Shown here piece after piece: positions 16,106 to 24,720 of a stretch of DNA of 60,375 nucleotides (the stretch's first letter is position 1; each line of letters begins with the position of its first letter). The notes under the pieces were generated by a model, which saw only the letters and a program-made list of their open reading frames with translations, searched no databases and was not told the origin of the DNA. The DNA is from Pseudemcibacter sp038106445 (lineage in GTDB: Bacteria > Pseudomonadota > Alphaproteobacteria > Sphingomonadales > Emcibacteraceae). The DNA is taken from assembly GCA_038106445.1 (NCBI GenBank), contig JAYODU010000013.1:1-60375 (forward strand). The letters are read 5' to 3'. A program made the translations under genes and the position numbers.

Positions 16106-18181
16106 ATGGCACGTAATACTCCCCTTAAGGATTACCGCAATATTGGTATTATGGCACACATTGATGCCGGTAAGACAACTACAACAGAACGTATTCTGTT
16201 CTATACAGGTATGAGCCACAAAATTGGTGAAGTACATGATGGTGCGGCCACTATGGACTGGATGGAGCAGGAGCAAGAGCGCGGTATTACAATTACATCT
16301 GCTGCAACAACCTGTTTCTGGAAAGAAAAGCGTATTAATATTATTGATACGCCGGGCCACGTGGACTTCACGATCGAAGTTGAACGTTCTCTGCGCGTGC
16401 TTGATGGTGCTGTTGCTGTGTTTGACAGTGTGGCGGGTGTGGAGCCGCAATCTGAAACAGTTTGGCGTCAGGCTGATAAATACGATGTTCCGCGTATGTG
16501 TTTCGTTAATAAAATGGACCGCATGGGTGCTGATTTTTACCGCTGTGTCAAAATGATTAAAGAGAGATTGGGTTCAAACGCGCTTGTGATCCAGCTGCCT
16601 ATTGGTGTTGAAGCTGACTACAAGGGTCATGTTGATGTTGTAAAGAATGTCGGTATCATCTGGGAAGACGAAGGTATGGGGGCAAACTATACCGAGATTG
16701 ATATCCCTGCTGATATGGCTGATAAGGCTGCCGAGTATCGTGCTGAACTTCTTGATATGGTTGTTGAACTTGATGATGATGTAATGGAAGCATATCTTGA
16801 GGGTAATGAACCTGATGTTGACACAATCAAACGCCTTATCCGCAAAGGAACAATTTCGGGTGCTTTTGTGCCTGTATTAACTGGTACTGCCTTCAAAAAT
16901 AAAGGTGTACAAACGCTTCTGGATGCAGTGGTTGATTTTATGCCGTCGCCTCTTGATATTGAAGATGTGCAGGGCGTGGAAGTTGATGGTGATACGCCGC
17001 TTTCACGTGCACCATCTGATGATGAGCCATTCTCAGCGCTTGCCTTTAAAATTATGAATGACCCTTTTGTTGGTTCTCTTACATTTGCCCGCGTTTATTC
17101 CGGCGTGGTGGAATCAGGCACAATTGTTATTAATTCAGTTAAAGGCAGAAAAGAAAAAATCGGCCGTATGCTTCAGATGCATTCAAATGAACGTGAAGAT
17201 GTTAAGGAAGCGCGCACAGGTGATATTATTGCCCTTTGTGGCCTTAAAGAAACTACAACAGGTGATACCCTTTGTGCATCAAATAAACAGATTATACTTG
17301 AACGGATGGAGTTCCCTGAGCCGGTTATTTCTGTTGCGGTTGAGCCAAAAACTAAAGCTGACCAGGAAAAGATGGGCATAGCTCTTAACCGTCTTGCGCA
17401 GGAAGATCCTTCTTTCCGTGTAAAATCAGACGAAGAAAGCGGTCAAACAATTATTTCAGGGATGGGTGAGCTTCACCTAGATATTATTGTTGATCGTATG
17501 AAACGTGAATTTAAGGTTGACGCCAATGTAGGCGCGCCACAGGTTGCTTACCGTGAAAGTATCGCGCGTCAGGTTGAAATTGACTACACCCATAAGAAAC
17601 AATCTGGTGGTTCAGGTCAGTTTGCTCGCGTGAAATTGACAGTTACTCCTGGTGAGCGTGGTTCTGGTATCCAGTTTATCGATGAAATTAAGGGCGGTAA
17701 TATTCCGAAGGAATATATCCCTGGTGTTGAAAAAGGTATCCGTGATGTCGCTGAAAGTGGTGCACTGATTGGTTTCCCGATTATCGATTTCTCGGTAACT
17801 CTTTTCGACGGTGCCTACCATGACGTGGATAGTAGTGTTCTGGCGTTTGAAATTGCCGGTCGCGGTGCAATGCGTGAAGCAGCAAGTAAGGCTGGTATCA
17901 AACTTCTTGAGCCAATTATGTCTGTTGAAGTTGTTACGCCGGAAGATCATATGGGTGATGTAATTGGTGATATTTCGTCACGACGTGGCCAGGTTTCAGG
18001 TTCTGAAACACGTGGTCCCAATACAGTTGTTAACGCAATGGTGCCGCTGGCCAATATGTTTGGTTATGTGAACCAGCTGCGTTCATTTACAAAGGGTCGG
18101 GCTACATACTCTATGCAGTTTGACCACTATGCAGAAGTGCCTCAGAATGTTGCTGAAGAGGTGAAAGAGAAATTTGCTTAA
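16106..18181 (+). CDS. fusA: Elongation factor G
   Basis: EF-G (691 residues) is the GTPase that drives tRNA-mRNA translocation and, with ribosome recycling factor, ribosome splitting. The P-loop AHIDAGKTT is at residues 17-25, RGITI at 59-63, and the switch II motif DTPGH with catalytic His85 at 81-85. NKMD at about 135-138 gives guanine specificity. Domains II to V follow, with GMGELHLDIIVDRM and the late RGQVSGSETRG block. It is in the canonical rpsG-fusA-tuf order, with 86 nt to tuf copy 2. Confidence 0.98.
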   Translation: MARNTPLKDYRNIGIMAHIDAGKTTTTERILFYTGMSHKIGEVHDGAATMDWMEQEQERGITITSAATTCFWKEKRINIIDTPGHVDFTIEVERSLRVLDGAVAVFDSVAGVEPQSETVWRQADKYDVPRMCFVNKMDRMGADFYRCVKMIKERLGSNALVIQLPIGVEADYKGHVDVVKNVGIIWEDEGMGANYTEIDIPADMADKAAEYRAELLDMVVELDDDVMEAYLEGNEPDVDTIKRLIRKGTISGAFVPVLTGTAFKNKGVQTLLDAVVDFMPSPLDIEDVQGVEVDGDTPLSRAPSDDEPFSALAFKIMNDPFVGSLTFARVYSGVVESGTIVINSVKGRKEKIGRMLQMHSNEREDVKEARTGDIIALCGLKETTTGDTLCASNKQIILERMEFPEPVISVAVEPKTKADQEKMGIALNRLAQEDPSFRVKSDEESGQTIISGMGELHLDIIVDRMKREFKVDANVGAPQVAYRESIARQVEIDYTHKKQSGGSGQFARVKLTVTPGERGSGIQFIDEIKGGNIPKEYIPGVEKGIRDVAESGALIGFPIIDFSVTLFDGAYHDVDSSVLAFEIAGRGAMREAASKAGIKLLEPIMSVEVVTPEDHMGDVIGDISSRRGQVSGSETRGPNTVVNAMVPLANMFGYVNQLRSFTKGRATYSMQFDHYAEVPQNVAEEVKEKFA

Positions 18182-18255
18182 GTGTTTAAGTGGATTAAAT
18201 ATTAACTAGCTCACCTTGCGAGGATAAGGCAGGGCGCTTGAATATAAGTGAGAAA

Positions 18256-19461
18256 AGGTAGAAGAAGATGGCTAAAGAGAAATTTGAACGCAATAAGCCG
18301 CATTGTAATGTTGGTACAATCGGCCACGTTGACCATGGCAAGACGACGTTGACAGCAGCGATAACGAAGGTATTGGCTGAGACGAGTGGTAGGGGTGCAG
18401 CGGTTGATTTTGCGAATATTGACAAGGCCCCTGAGGAGCGTGAGCGCGGTATTACGATATCGACTGCGCATGTTGAGTATGAGACAGATGCGCGTCACTA
18501 TGCGCATGTTGACTGTCCTGGTCACGCTGACTATGTGAAGAACATGATCACTGGTGCGGCCCAGATGGATGGTGCGATATTGGTTGTTAATGCGGCGGAT
18601 GGTCCGATGCCACAGACCCGCGAGCATATCCTTCTTGCGCGTCAGGTAGGTGTTCCTGCCCTTGTTGTATATCTTAACAAGGTTGATCAGGTTGATGATG
18701 AGGAGCTATTGGAGCTTGTTGAGATGGAGATCCGTGAGCTTCTGACAGAATATGAGTTTCCTGGTGATGACATTCCGATTGTTCCTGGTTCTGCCCTTGC
18801 GGCACTTGAGGGCCGTGACGACAATATTGGTAAGGAAAGCATCCTGAAACTTATGCAGGCGGTTGATGATTATATTCCACAGCCTGAGCGTGCGATTGAT
18901 GGTGCGTTTTTGATGCCGATTGAGGATGTTTTCTCTATTTCGGGACGTGGTACAGTTGTTACGGGCCGTGTTGAGCGTGGTGTTGTGAAGGTTGGTGAGG
19001 AAGTTGAGATTGTTGGGATCAAGAAGACCCAGAAGACAACGGTTACCGGCGTTGAGATGTTCCGCAAGCTGCTTGACAGTGGTCAGGCTGGAGACAACAT
19101 TGGTGCTCTTATCCGTGGTGTTGGCCGTGAAGAGGTTGAGCGTGGTCAGGTTCTTGCGCATGTTGGTACGATTACACCGCATACGAAGTTTAAAGGTGAG
19201 GCCTATATTCTGACGAAGGAAGAGGGTGGCCGTCATACACCGTTCTTTACGAACTACCGTCCTCAGTTTTATTTCCGTACGACCGATGTGACAGGTGTTG
19301 TTACTCTTGATGCGGGTGTTGAGATGGTTATGCCAGGAGACAATGTGTCTATTGATGTTGAGCTGATCAACCCGATTGCCATGGATGAAGGTCTTCGTTT
19401 CGCGATCCGTGAAGGTGGTCGTACCGTAGGCGCCGGCGTCGTCGCAAAAATTATTGAATAG
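18256..19461 (+). repeat. Identical long repeat, copy 2 (tuf gene plus SD region)
   Basis: This is the second member of the 1206-base identical pair (first at 1517-2722), in direct orientation about 16.7 kb away. Such a repeat is a substrate for gene conversion and, in principle, for deletion or amplification of the essential genes between the copies. Confidence 0.95.
18268..19461 (+). CDS. tuf: Elongation factor Tu, copy 2
   Basis: This is the str-operon tuf (position of tufA in enterobacteria), identical in DNA and protein to the copy at 1529-2722. The same GTPase motifs hold: GHVDHGKTT at 19-27, DCPGH at 82-86 and NKVD. It lies 86 nt after fusA. Immediately behind its TAG stop comes an AGGAG followed by a GC-rich hairpin and the rpsJ start, so transcripts probably run on into the S10 operon. 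No strong promoter was seen between tuf and rpsJ. Confidence 0.98.
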   Translation: MAKEKFERNKPHCNVGTIGHVDHGKTTLTAAITKVLAETSGRGAAVDFANIDKAPEERERGITISTAHVEYETDARHYAHVDCPGHADYVKNMITGAAQMDGAILVVNAADGPMPQTREHILLARQVGVPALVVYLNKVDQVDDEELLELVEMEIRELLTEYEFPGDDIPIVPGSALAALEGRDDNIGKESILKLMQAVDDYIPQPERAIDGAFLMPIEDVFSISGRGTVVTGRVERGVVKVGEEVEIVGIKKTQKTTVTGVEMFRKLLDSGQAGDNIGALIRGVGREEVERGQVLAHVGTITPHTKFKGEAYILTKEEGGRHTPFFTNYRPQFYFRTTDVTGVVTLDAGVEMVMPGDNVSIDVELINPIAMDEGLRFAIREGGRTVGAGVVAKIIE

Positions 19462-19474
19462 AAAAAAGTCATTT

Positions 19475-19508
19475 AGGAGCGCAGACCGCAAGGTCTGCGT
19501 AAATTTTT
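19475..19508 (+). promoter_or_regulatory. rpsJ translation initiation region with hairpin between SD and start
   Basis: AGGAG at 19475-19479 is 29 nt from the rpsJ ATG, too far for direct use. Bases 19480-19499 form a perfect 8-bp stem, CGCAGACC/GGTCTGCG, with a GCAA tetraloop. Folding removes 20 nt and leaves 9 nt (TAAATTTTT) between SD and ATG, which is normal spacing. The stem followed by a T-run also resembles a weak intrinsic terminator, so attenuation after tuf is an alternative or additional role. Confidence 0.65.
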
Positions 19509-19826
19509 ATGTTGGAATCACAAAACATTCGCATTCGCCTGAAAGCATTTGATCATCGTATTCTTGATCAGGCTGCTGGTGAAATTGCAAATACGGCAAA
19601 AAGAACAGGTGCCAGCGTTCGCGGCCCCATCCCGATGCCGACGCGGATTGGAAAATATACGGTTCTAAGGGGACCTCATATTGATAAAAAATCTCGTGAG
19701 CAATTCGAGACACGCACACATAAGCGCCTTCTTGACATTGTTGAACCAACACCACAAACCGTTGACGCGCTGATGAAGCTCGACCTTGCGGCTGGTGTTG
19801 AAGTAGAAATCAAGTTGCAGGGGTAA
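19509..19826 (+). CDS. rpsJ: 30S ribosomal protein S10
   Basis: S10 (105 residues) is a 30S head protein and also NusE, the partner of NusB and NusG in antitermination. The start MLESQNIRIRLKAFDHRILD and the central RGPIPMPTRIGKYTVLRGPH loop are typical. No SD stands directly before the ATG; the only candidate is beyond a stable hairpin (see the preceding regulatory feature). The stop TAATG overlaps an ATG, but rplC probably starts 6 nt further on. Confidence 0.97.
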   Translation: MLESQNIRIRLKAFDHRILDQAAGEIANTAKRTGASVRGPIPMPTRIGKYTVLRGPHIDKKSREQFETRTHKRLLDIVEPTPQTVDALMKLDLAAGVEVEIKLQG

Positions 19827-19831
19827 TGGAT

Positions 19832-20629
19832 ATGCGTTCAGGACTTATTGCAAAGAAAGTGGGCATGACCCGTGTTTTTGCCGAAGGTGGCAAGCACGTT
19901 CCTGTTACCGTTCTTCATGTGGACGGTACACAGGTTGTTGCCCACAAGACGATGGAAAAAGACGGCTACAATGCGCTGCAACTAGGGGCAGGTACAGCAA
20001 AAGTGAAACGGACGACGCAACCAATGCGTGGTCATTTTGCAAAAGCAAATGTTGAGCCTAAAGTTAAAATTGCCGAATTTCGTATAGCGGAAGATGGGTT
20101 TATTGATCTTGGTGCTGAAATGTCTGCGGATCATTTTGTTCCTGGCCAAATTGTTGACATTACCGGCACTTCCAAAGGTAAAGGTTTCGCAGGTGCGATG
20201 AAACGCTGGAATTTTGGTGGCCTCAGGGCTTCTCACGGTGTTTCTATCTCTCACAGGGCACACGGTTCTACAGGTCAATGTCAGGATCCGGGGAAAGTGT
20301 TTAAAGGTAAGAAAATGGCGGGTCATTATGGTGATGCGCGTATTACCGAGCAGAACCTTGAGATTATTTCAACCAATGCAGCGGAAGGTATTATCCTTGT
20401 AAAGGGTGCAGTACCAGGTGCGAAAAATGGGTGGGTGTTAATCAATGATGCAGTGAAAAAAGAACGTCCTGCTGATGCACCATACCCAGGTGCAGTTAAA
20501 ACGGATGTTGTACCTGAAGTCGAAGCAGAACCCGAAGTTGTAGCTGATGAAGCACCAACTGAAGAAGCTGCGGTACATGATGCAGAAGCACCGGTTGAGC
20601 AATCGGCTTCAGAAGAGAATAAGGAATAA
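19832..20629 (+). CDS. rplC: 50S ribosomal protein L3 with an acidic C-terminal tail
   Basis: L3 (265 residues) reaches into the peptidyl transferase region of the 50S subunit. The start MRSGLIAKKVGMTRVF at ATG 19832 is preceded by AGGGG with 8 nt spacing; the ATG at 19826 has only 2 nt spacing. The block GSTGQCQDPGKVFKGKKMAG contains the glutamine methylated by PrmB in E. coli. After the normal end near residue 220, about 40 residues rich in Glu, Ala, Val and Pro follow (e.g. EVEAEPEVVADEAPTEEAA). Such tails occur in some alphaproteobacterial L3 proteins; the role is unknown. Confidence 0.96.
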   Translation: MRSGLIAKKVGMTRVFAEGGKHVPVTVLHVDGTQVVAHKTMEKDGYNALQLGAGTAKVKRTTQPMRGHFAKANVEPKVKIAEFRIAEDGFIDLGAEMSADHFVPGQIVDITGTSKGKGFAGAMKRWNFGGLRASHGVSISHRAHGSTGQCQDPGKVFKGKKMAGHYGDARITEQNLEIISTNAAEGIILVKGAVPGAKNGWVLINDAVKKERPADAPYPGAVKTDVVPEVEAEPEVVADEAPTEEAAVHDAEAPVEQSASEENKE

Positions 20630-20634
20630 GAACG

Positions 20635-21255
20635 ATGAAAGCCCAGGTAACTACACTTGAAGCCAAAAAGGCCGGCGACATCGATCTTGATGACGGTGTA
20701 TTCGGACTACCGGAGCGCGCAGATATATTGCAACGTGTTGTCGTATGGCAACTGGCAAGGCGCCGTGCCGGTACTCATAAAGTTCAGTCACGCGGTGAGG
20801 TAACAGGATCAACCAAACGTATTGGTCGCCAAAAAGGTGGCGGTTCTGCACGTCATGGTTCTGGTAAAGTTAGCCAATTCCGCGGCGGAGCCCGTGCCTT
20901 TGGTCCGGTTGTGCGTTCACATGCGACAAGCCTGCCAAAGAAAATTCGTGCACTAGGCCTTAAGACAGCCCTCTCAAGCAAAGCAGCAAGCGGTAATCTT
21001 GTTGTAATTGAGAATACTGAACTTAAAGCATATAAAACAAAAGATATTCTTGCAAAGCTCGATAAATTGGGTGCGACAAACGCTCTTTTCATCGACGGTG
21101 CGGAAGTAAATGAAAACTTCAAGCTGGCTATTGGCAACATCCCGCATGTTGACGTGCTACCGGCACAGGGTGCGAATGTTTATGATATTCTTCGCCGTGA
21201 AAAGCTGGTGCTTACGAGAGCTGCTGTTGAAGGTTTGATGGAGAGACTCAAATGA
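20635..21255 (+). CDS. rplD: 50S ribosomal protein L4
   Basis: L4 (206 residues) binds 23S rRNA near the exit tunnel and in E. coli controls the S10 operon. The motif RQKGGGSARHGS of the tunnel loop is visible around residues 63-80, and GLKTALSSKAASGNLVVIE follows. It begins 5 nt after rplC with AATAAGAACG upstream, so the SD is weak and translation may couple to rplC. It overlaps rplW by 4 nt (ATGA). Confidence 0.97.
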   Translation: MKAQVTTLEAKKAGDIDLDDGVFGLPERADILQRVVVWQLARRRAGTHKVQSRGEVTGSTKRIGRQKGGGSARHGSGKVSQFRGGARAFGPVVRSHATSLPKKIRALGLKTALSSKAASGNLVVIENTELKAYKTKDILAKLDKLGATNALFIDGAEVNENFKLAIGNIPHVDVLPAQGANVYDILRREKLVLTRAAVEGLMERLK

Positions 21256-21545
21256 CCGATATCAAACATTATGACGTTATTCTAAATCCGGTTGTTACAG
21301 AGAAGTCAACAATGCTGACTGAAAACAACGTGGTAACATTTAATGTACCGATGACAGCGACAAAAACTGAGATTAAAGCAGCTGTTGAAGCGCTTTTCAG
21401 TGTTAAAGTTGAAAAGGTAAACACATTGCGTCAAGACGGTAAAGTAAAGCGCTTTCGTGGAATTACCGGTCGCCGTAATCACACTAAAAAAGCAATGGTT
21501 AAATTGGCCGAAGGTCATACCATTGATGTAACAACAGGGGTGTAG
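21252..21545 (+). CDS. rplW: 50S ribosomal protein L23
   Basis: L23 (97 residues) sits at the exit tunnel mouth and is the docking site for trigger factor and SRP. The start MTDIKHYDVILNPVVTEKST, the block FSVKVEKVNTLRQDGKVKRF and the end AEGHTIDVTTGV are standard. Its ATG overlaps the rplD stop (ATGA), implying translational coupling. rplB starts 4 nt after its stop. Confidence 0.97.
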   Translation: MTDIKHYDVILNPVVTEKSTMLTENNVVTFNVPMTATKTEIKAAVEALFSVKVEKVNTLRQDGKVKRFRGITGRRNHTKKAMVKLAEGHTIDVTTGV

Positions 21546-21549
21546 AAAA

Positions 21550-22383
21550 ATGGCTTTAAAAACATATAATCCTACTACCCCCAGCCTGCGTTCATTGATA
21601 ACGGTTGATCGTTCAGAGCTTTGGAAAGGTAAGCCCGTAAAAGCGCTTACTGAAGGTAAACATAGTAATGGCGGCCGCAATAATATGGGTCGTATCACAG
21701 CGCGTCGTCGTGGTGGTGGACATAAACGTGCCTACCGTATTATCGACTTCAAGCGTCGTAAATGGGATATGGAAGCAACAATACTGCGTCTTGAATATGA
21801 TCCGAACCGCTCTGCGTTTATTGCGCTTATTGAATATAAAGATGGTGAGAAAGCATATATTTTGGCACCGCAACGTGTTTCCGAAGGTGATAAAGTAATT
21901 GCCGGTGAAAAGGTTGATGTGAAGCCAGGAAACGCTATGCCGCTTTACAGTGTTCCTGTTGGATCAATTGTTCATAACGTTGAAATGAAACCTGGTAAAG
22001 GCGGTCAGATTGCCCGTGCGGCTGGTGGATATGTTCAGGTAACCGGACGTGACCGCGGATATGTTCTTCTGCGACTTTCTTCCGGCGAACAACGCTATGT
22101 TCGTTCGAATTGTATGGCAACGATTGGTGCGGTCTCAAATCCTGATAACCAGAATCAGAAACTTGCGAAAGCGGGTCGTAGCCGCTGGCTTGGAAAGCGT
22201 CCGTCCGTTCGTGGTGTTGCGATGAACCCGGTTGACCATCCACATGGTGGTGGTGAAGGTCGTACTTCAGGTGGTCGTCATCCGGTGACGCCTTGGGGTA
22301 AGCCTACCAAAGGCAAGCGCACACGAAGTAATAAATCGACAGACCGTTATATTCTTCGGTCACGTCACGAACGTAAGAAGTAG
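21550..22383 (+). CDS. rplB: 50S ribosomal protein L2
   Basis: L2 (277 residues) is needed for subunit association and peptidyl transferase activity. The start MALKTYNPTTPSLRSLITVD, the central DPNRSAFIALIEY and the C-terminal VDHPHGGGEGRTSGGRHP block, which includes the conserved histidine in HPHGGG, are clear. The gene ends in TAG and is followed by GGAGCTAG and rpsS after 11 nt. Confidence 0.98.
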   Translation: MALKTYNPTTPSLRSLITVDRSELWKGKPVKALTEGKHSNGGRNNMGRITARRRGGGHKRAYRIIDFKRRKWDMEATILRLEYDPNRSAFIALIEYKDGEKAYILAPQRVSEGDKVIAGEKVDVKPGNAMPLYSVPVGSIVHNVEMKPGKGGQIARAAGGYVQVTGRDRGYVLLRLSSGEQRYVRSNCMATIGAVSNPDNQNQKLAKAGRSRWLGKRPSVRGVAMNPVDHPHGGGEGRTSGGRHPVTPWGKPTKGKRTRSNKSTDRYILRSRHERKK

Positions 22384-22394
22384 GAGCTAGAAAT

Positions 22395-22673
22395 ATGTCA
22401 CGTTCCGTTTGGAAAGGTCCTTTTGTCGATATGCATTTGCTGAAGAAATCTGAAGCAATGACAGCATCAGGCAATTCGTCGCCGATTAAAACATGGTCAC
22501 GTCGTTCTACGATCCTGCCACAGTTTGTCGGTCAGACATTTAATGTACACAATGGTCAAAAATTCGTCCCTGTCTATGTCACAGACGAAATGGTTGGCCA
22601 TAAACTTGGTGAATTCGCGCCGACCCGTACATATTACGGGCATGGTGCCGATAAAAAAGCGAGGAAGAGATAG
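22395..22673 (+). CDS. rpsS: 30S ribosomal protein S19
   Basis: S19 (92 residues) is a 30S head protein that contacts S13. The motifs SVWKGPFVD near the start and VGHKLGEFAPTRTYYGHG near the end are diagnostic. TAGGAGC upstream contains the SD. Its stop codon overlaps the GTG start of rplV by one base. Confidence 0.98.
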   Translation: MSRSVWKGPFVDMHLLKKSEAMTASGNSSPIKTWSRRSTILPQFVGQTFNVHNGQKFVPVYVTDEMVGHKLGEFAPTRTYYGHGADKKARKR

Positions 22674-23056
22674 TGGGTAAAAAATCAGCACCACGTCGCT
22701 TGGCCGACAACGAAGCGAAAGCAGAACTGAAAATGGTTCGCGTTAGCCCCCAGAAGCTTAATTTGGTGGCAGGCCTTATTCGCGGCTTGAAAGTGGAAAA
22801 GGCGCTTGCCAATCTTACTTTCTCTAAAAAACGTATTGCAAACGATGTGAAGGCGCTGCTTGAAAGTGCTATTGCAAACGCTGAAAACAATCATGGTCTT
22901 GATGTGGATAGTCTTGTGGTTGCCGAGGCCAGTGTAGGTAAAGCATTGGTGATGAAGCGTTTCCGTGCCCGTGCACGTGGGCGGGGCGCAAAGATCCTTA
23001 AGCCATTCAGCAATATGCGAATTGTTGTCCGTGAAGTTGAAGAGGGAGAAGAATAA
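22673..23056 (+). CDS. rplV: 50S ribosomal protein L22 (GTG start)
   Basis: L22 (127 residues) lines the exit tunnel with its beta-hairpin. The motifs VRVSPQKLNLVAGLIRG and KRFRARARGRGAKILKP are typical; the latter is the tunnel loop. It starts at GTG, sharing its first base with the rpsS TAG, and GAGGAAG about 6 nt upstream is the SD. The stop overlaps the rpsC ATG (TAATG), so rpsS-rplV-rpsC are tightly coupled. Confidence 0.97.
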   Translation: MGKKSAPRRLADNEAKAELKMVRVSPQKLNLVAGLIRGLKVEKALANLTFSKKRIANDVKALLESAIANAENNHGLDVDSLVVAEASVGKALVMKRFRARARGRGAKILKPFSNMRIVVREVEEGEE

Positions 23057-23790
23057 TGGGTCAAAAAGTTAATCCAATCGGCCTGCGCCTCGGTATCAAC
23101 CGTACATGGGACAGCAGATGGTATGCTGAAGGTGATTCATACGGTACGATGCTTCATGAAGATCTAAAAGTCCGTGATCAACTTATGGATACACTAAAGG
23201 CTGCGGCTGTTAGCCGGATTGTTATCGAGCGTCCATCCAAAAAGATGCGTGTAACAATTTACTCAGGTCGTCCAGGTGTGATTATCGGTAAAAAAGGTGC
23301 AGACATTGACAAGCTACGTCAGAAAATTGCCGGGATGGCTCCTTCTGCCGAGGATGTGAGTCTTAATATTGTTGAAGTCCGTAAACCTGAAATTGATGCT
23401 CAGCTGGTTGCTGATAGTGTTGCTCAACAACTTGAGCGTCGCGTTGCATTTCGTCGTGCCATGAAGCGCGTGATGCAAAATGCGCTTCGTCTTGGTGCTC
23501 TTGGTATTCGTATTAACTCTGCGGGTCGTTTGGGTGGTGCCGAGATCGCGCGTACTGAATGGTACCGTGAAGGCCGTGTTCCACTTCATACACTTCGCTC
23601 GGACATCGATTATGCGGAGAGTAAAGCATATACAGCATATGGTGTTATCGGAATTAAGGTTTGGATATTTAAAGGCGAAATTATGGAACATGATCCTATG
23701 GCCCGTGATAAACGTATTAATGACCAACAAAAATCAGCTGCTGGCGGACCAGGCCGTGGCGGCGCCACTAATATGCGTAATGCGGGGTAA
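23056..23790 (+). CDS. rpsC: 30S ribosomal protein S3
   Basis: S3 (244 residues) lines the mRNA entry channel and contributes to helicase activity. The start MGQKVNPIGLRLGINR, the KH-domain loop GRPGVIIGKKGADI at about residues 75-88 and RTEWYREGRVPLHTLRSDIDY are diagnostic. The C-terminal tail is Gly/Ala-rich and basic. Its ATG overlaps the rplV stop by one base. Confidence 0.98.
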   Translation: MGQKVNPIGLRLGINRTWDSRWYAEGDSYGTMLHEDLKVRDQLMDTLKAAAVSRIVIERPSKKMRVTIYSGRPGVIIGKKGADIDKLRQKIAGMAPSAEDVSLNIVEVRKPEIDAQLVADSVAQQLERRVAFRRAMKRVMQNALRLGALGIRINSAGRLGGAEIARTEWYREGRVPLHTLRSDIDYAESKAYTAYGVIGIKVWIFKGEIMEHDPMARDKRINDQQKSAAGGPGRGGATNMRNAG

Positions 23791-23795
23791 TTGAT

Positions 23796-24212
23796 ATGTT
23801 ACAACCAAAAAGAACAAAATTCCGTCGCGCTCATAAAGGTCGCATACATGGTAACGCAAAGGGTGGCACAACGCTTACTTTTGGTTCATGTGGTCTTAAA
23901 GCAATTGAGCCGGAAAGAATCACAGCGCGTCAGATCGAAGCAGCGCGCCGTGCAATGACACGTCACATAAAACGTCAGGGTAAAATCTGGATCAGAGTAT
24001 TCCCGGATGTACCGGTTTCCAAAAAACCTGCAGAGGTTCGTATGGGTAAAGGTAAAGGTTCGGTTGAATATTGGGCAGCCCGTGTTAAACCTGGCCGGAT
24101 TATGTTTGAAATGGATGGGGTTCCGCTGGATCTTGCGCGTGAAGCGTTTGAGCGTGCCGCAGCTAAACTTCCAATAGCGACGAAGTTTGTAACTCGTCTT
24201 GGTGAAAATTAG
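23796..24212 (+). CDS. rplP: 50S ribosomal protein L16
   Basis: L16 (138 residues) helps form the A-site tRNA binding region of the 50S subunit. The start MLQPKRTKFRRAHKGR, TARQIEAARRAMTRHIKRQG and GKGSVEYWAARVKPG blocks are clear. The gene follows rpsC by 5 nt (SD GGGG within the end of rpsC) and ends in TAG overlapping the AGGAG SD of rpmC. Confidence 0.98.
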   Translation: MLQPKRTKFRRAHKGRIHGNAKGGTTLTFGSCGLKAIEPERITARQIEAARRAMTRHIKRQGKIWIRVFPDVPVSKKPAEVRMGKGKGSVEYWAARVKPGRIMFEMDGVPLDLAREAFERAAAKLPIATKFVTRLGEN

Positions 24213-24223
24213 GAGAGTTCGTG

Positions 24224-24430
24224 ATGAACAAAGCATCTGAACTTCATAGTAAGTCTGTCGAAGATCTGCAAGGTAAGCTCGCAGAATTGAAAAAAGAGCA
24301 GTTCAATCTGCGTTTTCAGCAAGCTACAAATCAGCTTGAAAATACAGCTCGTGTGCGTCAGGTACGTCGGGATATTGCCCGTCACCAGACAGTAATTAAT
24401 GAAAAGCGCGTAGGCGCAGCGAAAGAGTAA
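24224..24430 (+). CDS. rpmC: 50S ribosomal protein L29
   Basis: L29 (68 residues) is a helical hairpin near the exit tunnel next to L23. The blocks DLQGKLAELKKEQFNLRFQ and ARVRQVRRDIARHQTVINE are characteristic. I use ATG 24224, 8 nt behind AGGAG (24211-24215); the GTG directly before it at 24221 is a possible alternative with 5 nt spacing. Confidence 0.96.
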   Translation: MNKASELHSKSVEDLQGKLAELKKEQFNLRFQQATNQLENTARVRQVRRDIARHQTVINEKRVGAAKE

Positions 24431-24440
24431 GGATAACTCA

Positions 24441-24677
24441 ATGCCTAAACGTATTCTACAGGGTGCAGTAGTCAGTGATGCAAATGACAAGACGGTAACC
24501 GTTCTTGTTGAGCGTCGTTTCATGCACCCAATGGTGAAAAAAGTTGTGCGTCGCTCAAAGAAATATCGCGCGCATGATGAAAATAACAGTTTTAAGGTTG
24601 GCGATATTGTTCGTATTGAAGAATGCCGTCCAATCTCAAAAAATAAATCGTGGAAAGTTATCGAAGAAGTCAAGTAA
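24441..24677 (+). CDS. rpsQ: 30S ribosomal protein S17
   Basis: S17 (78 residues) is a primary 16S rRNA binding protein with an OB fold. The segments LQGAVVSDANDKTVTVLVER, YRAHDEN and DIVRIEECRPISKNKSW are typical. It is the last gene of the S10 operon order; 43 nt separate it from rplN, with no terminator seen, so spc genes probably continue on the same transcript. Confidence 0.97.
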   Translation: MPKRILQGAVVSDANDKTVTVLVERRFMHPMVKKVVRRSKKYRAHDENNSFKVGDIVRIEECRPISKNKSWKVIEEVK

Positions 24678-24720
24678 TTGGCGGAATCGATATTTTAATT
24701 TAAGTAAGTAGGAAAAACCT

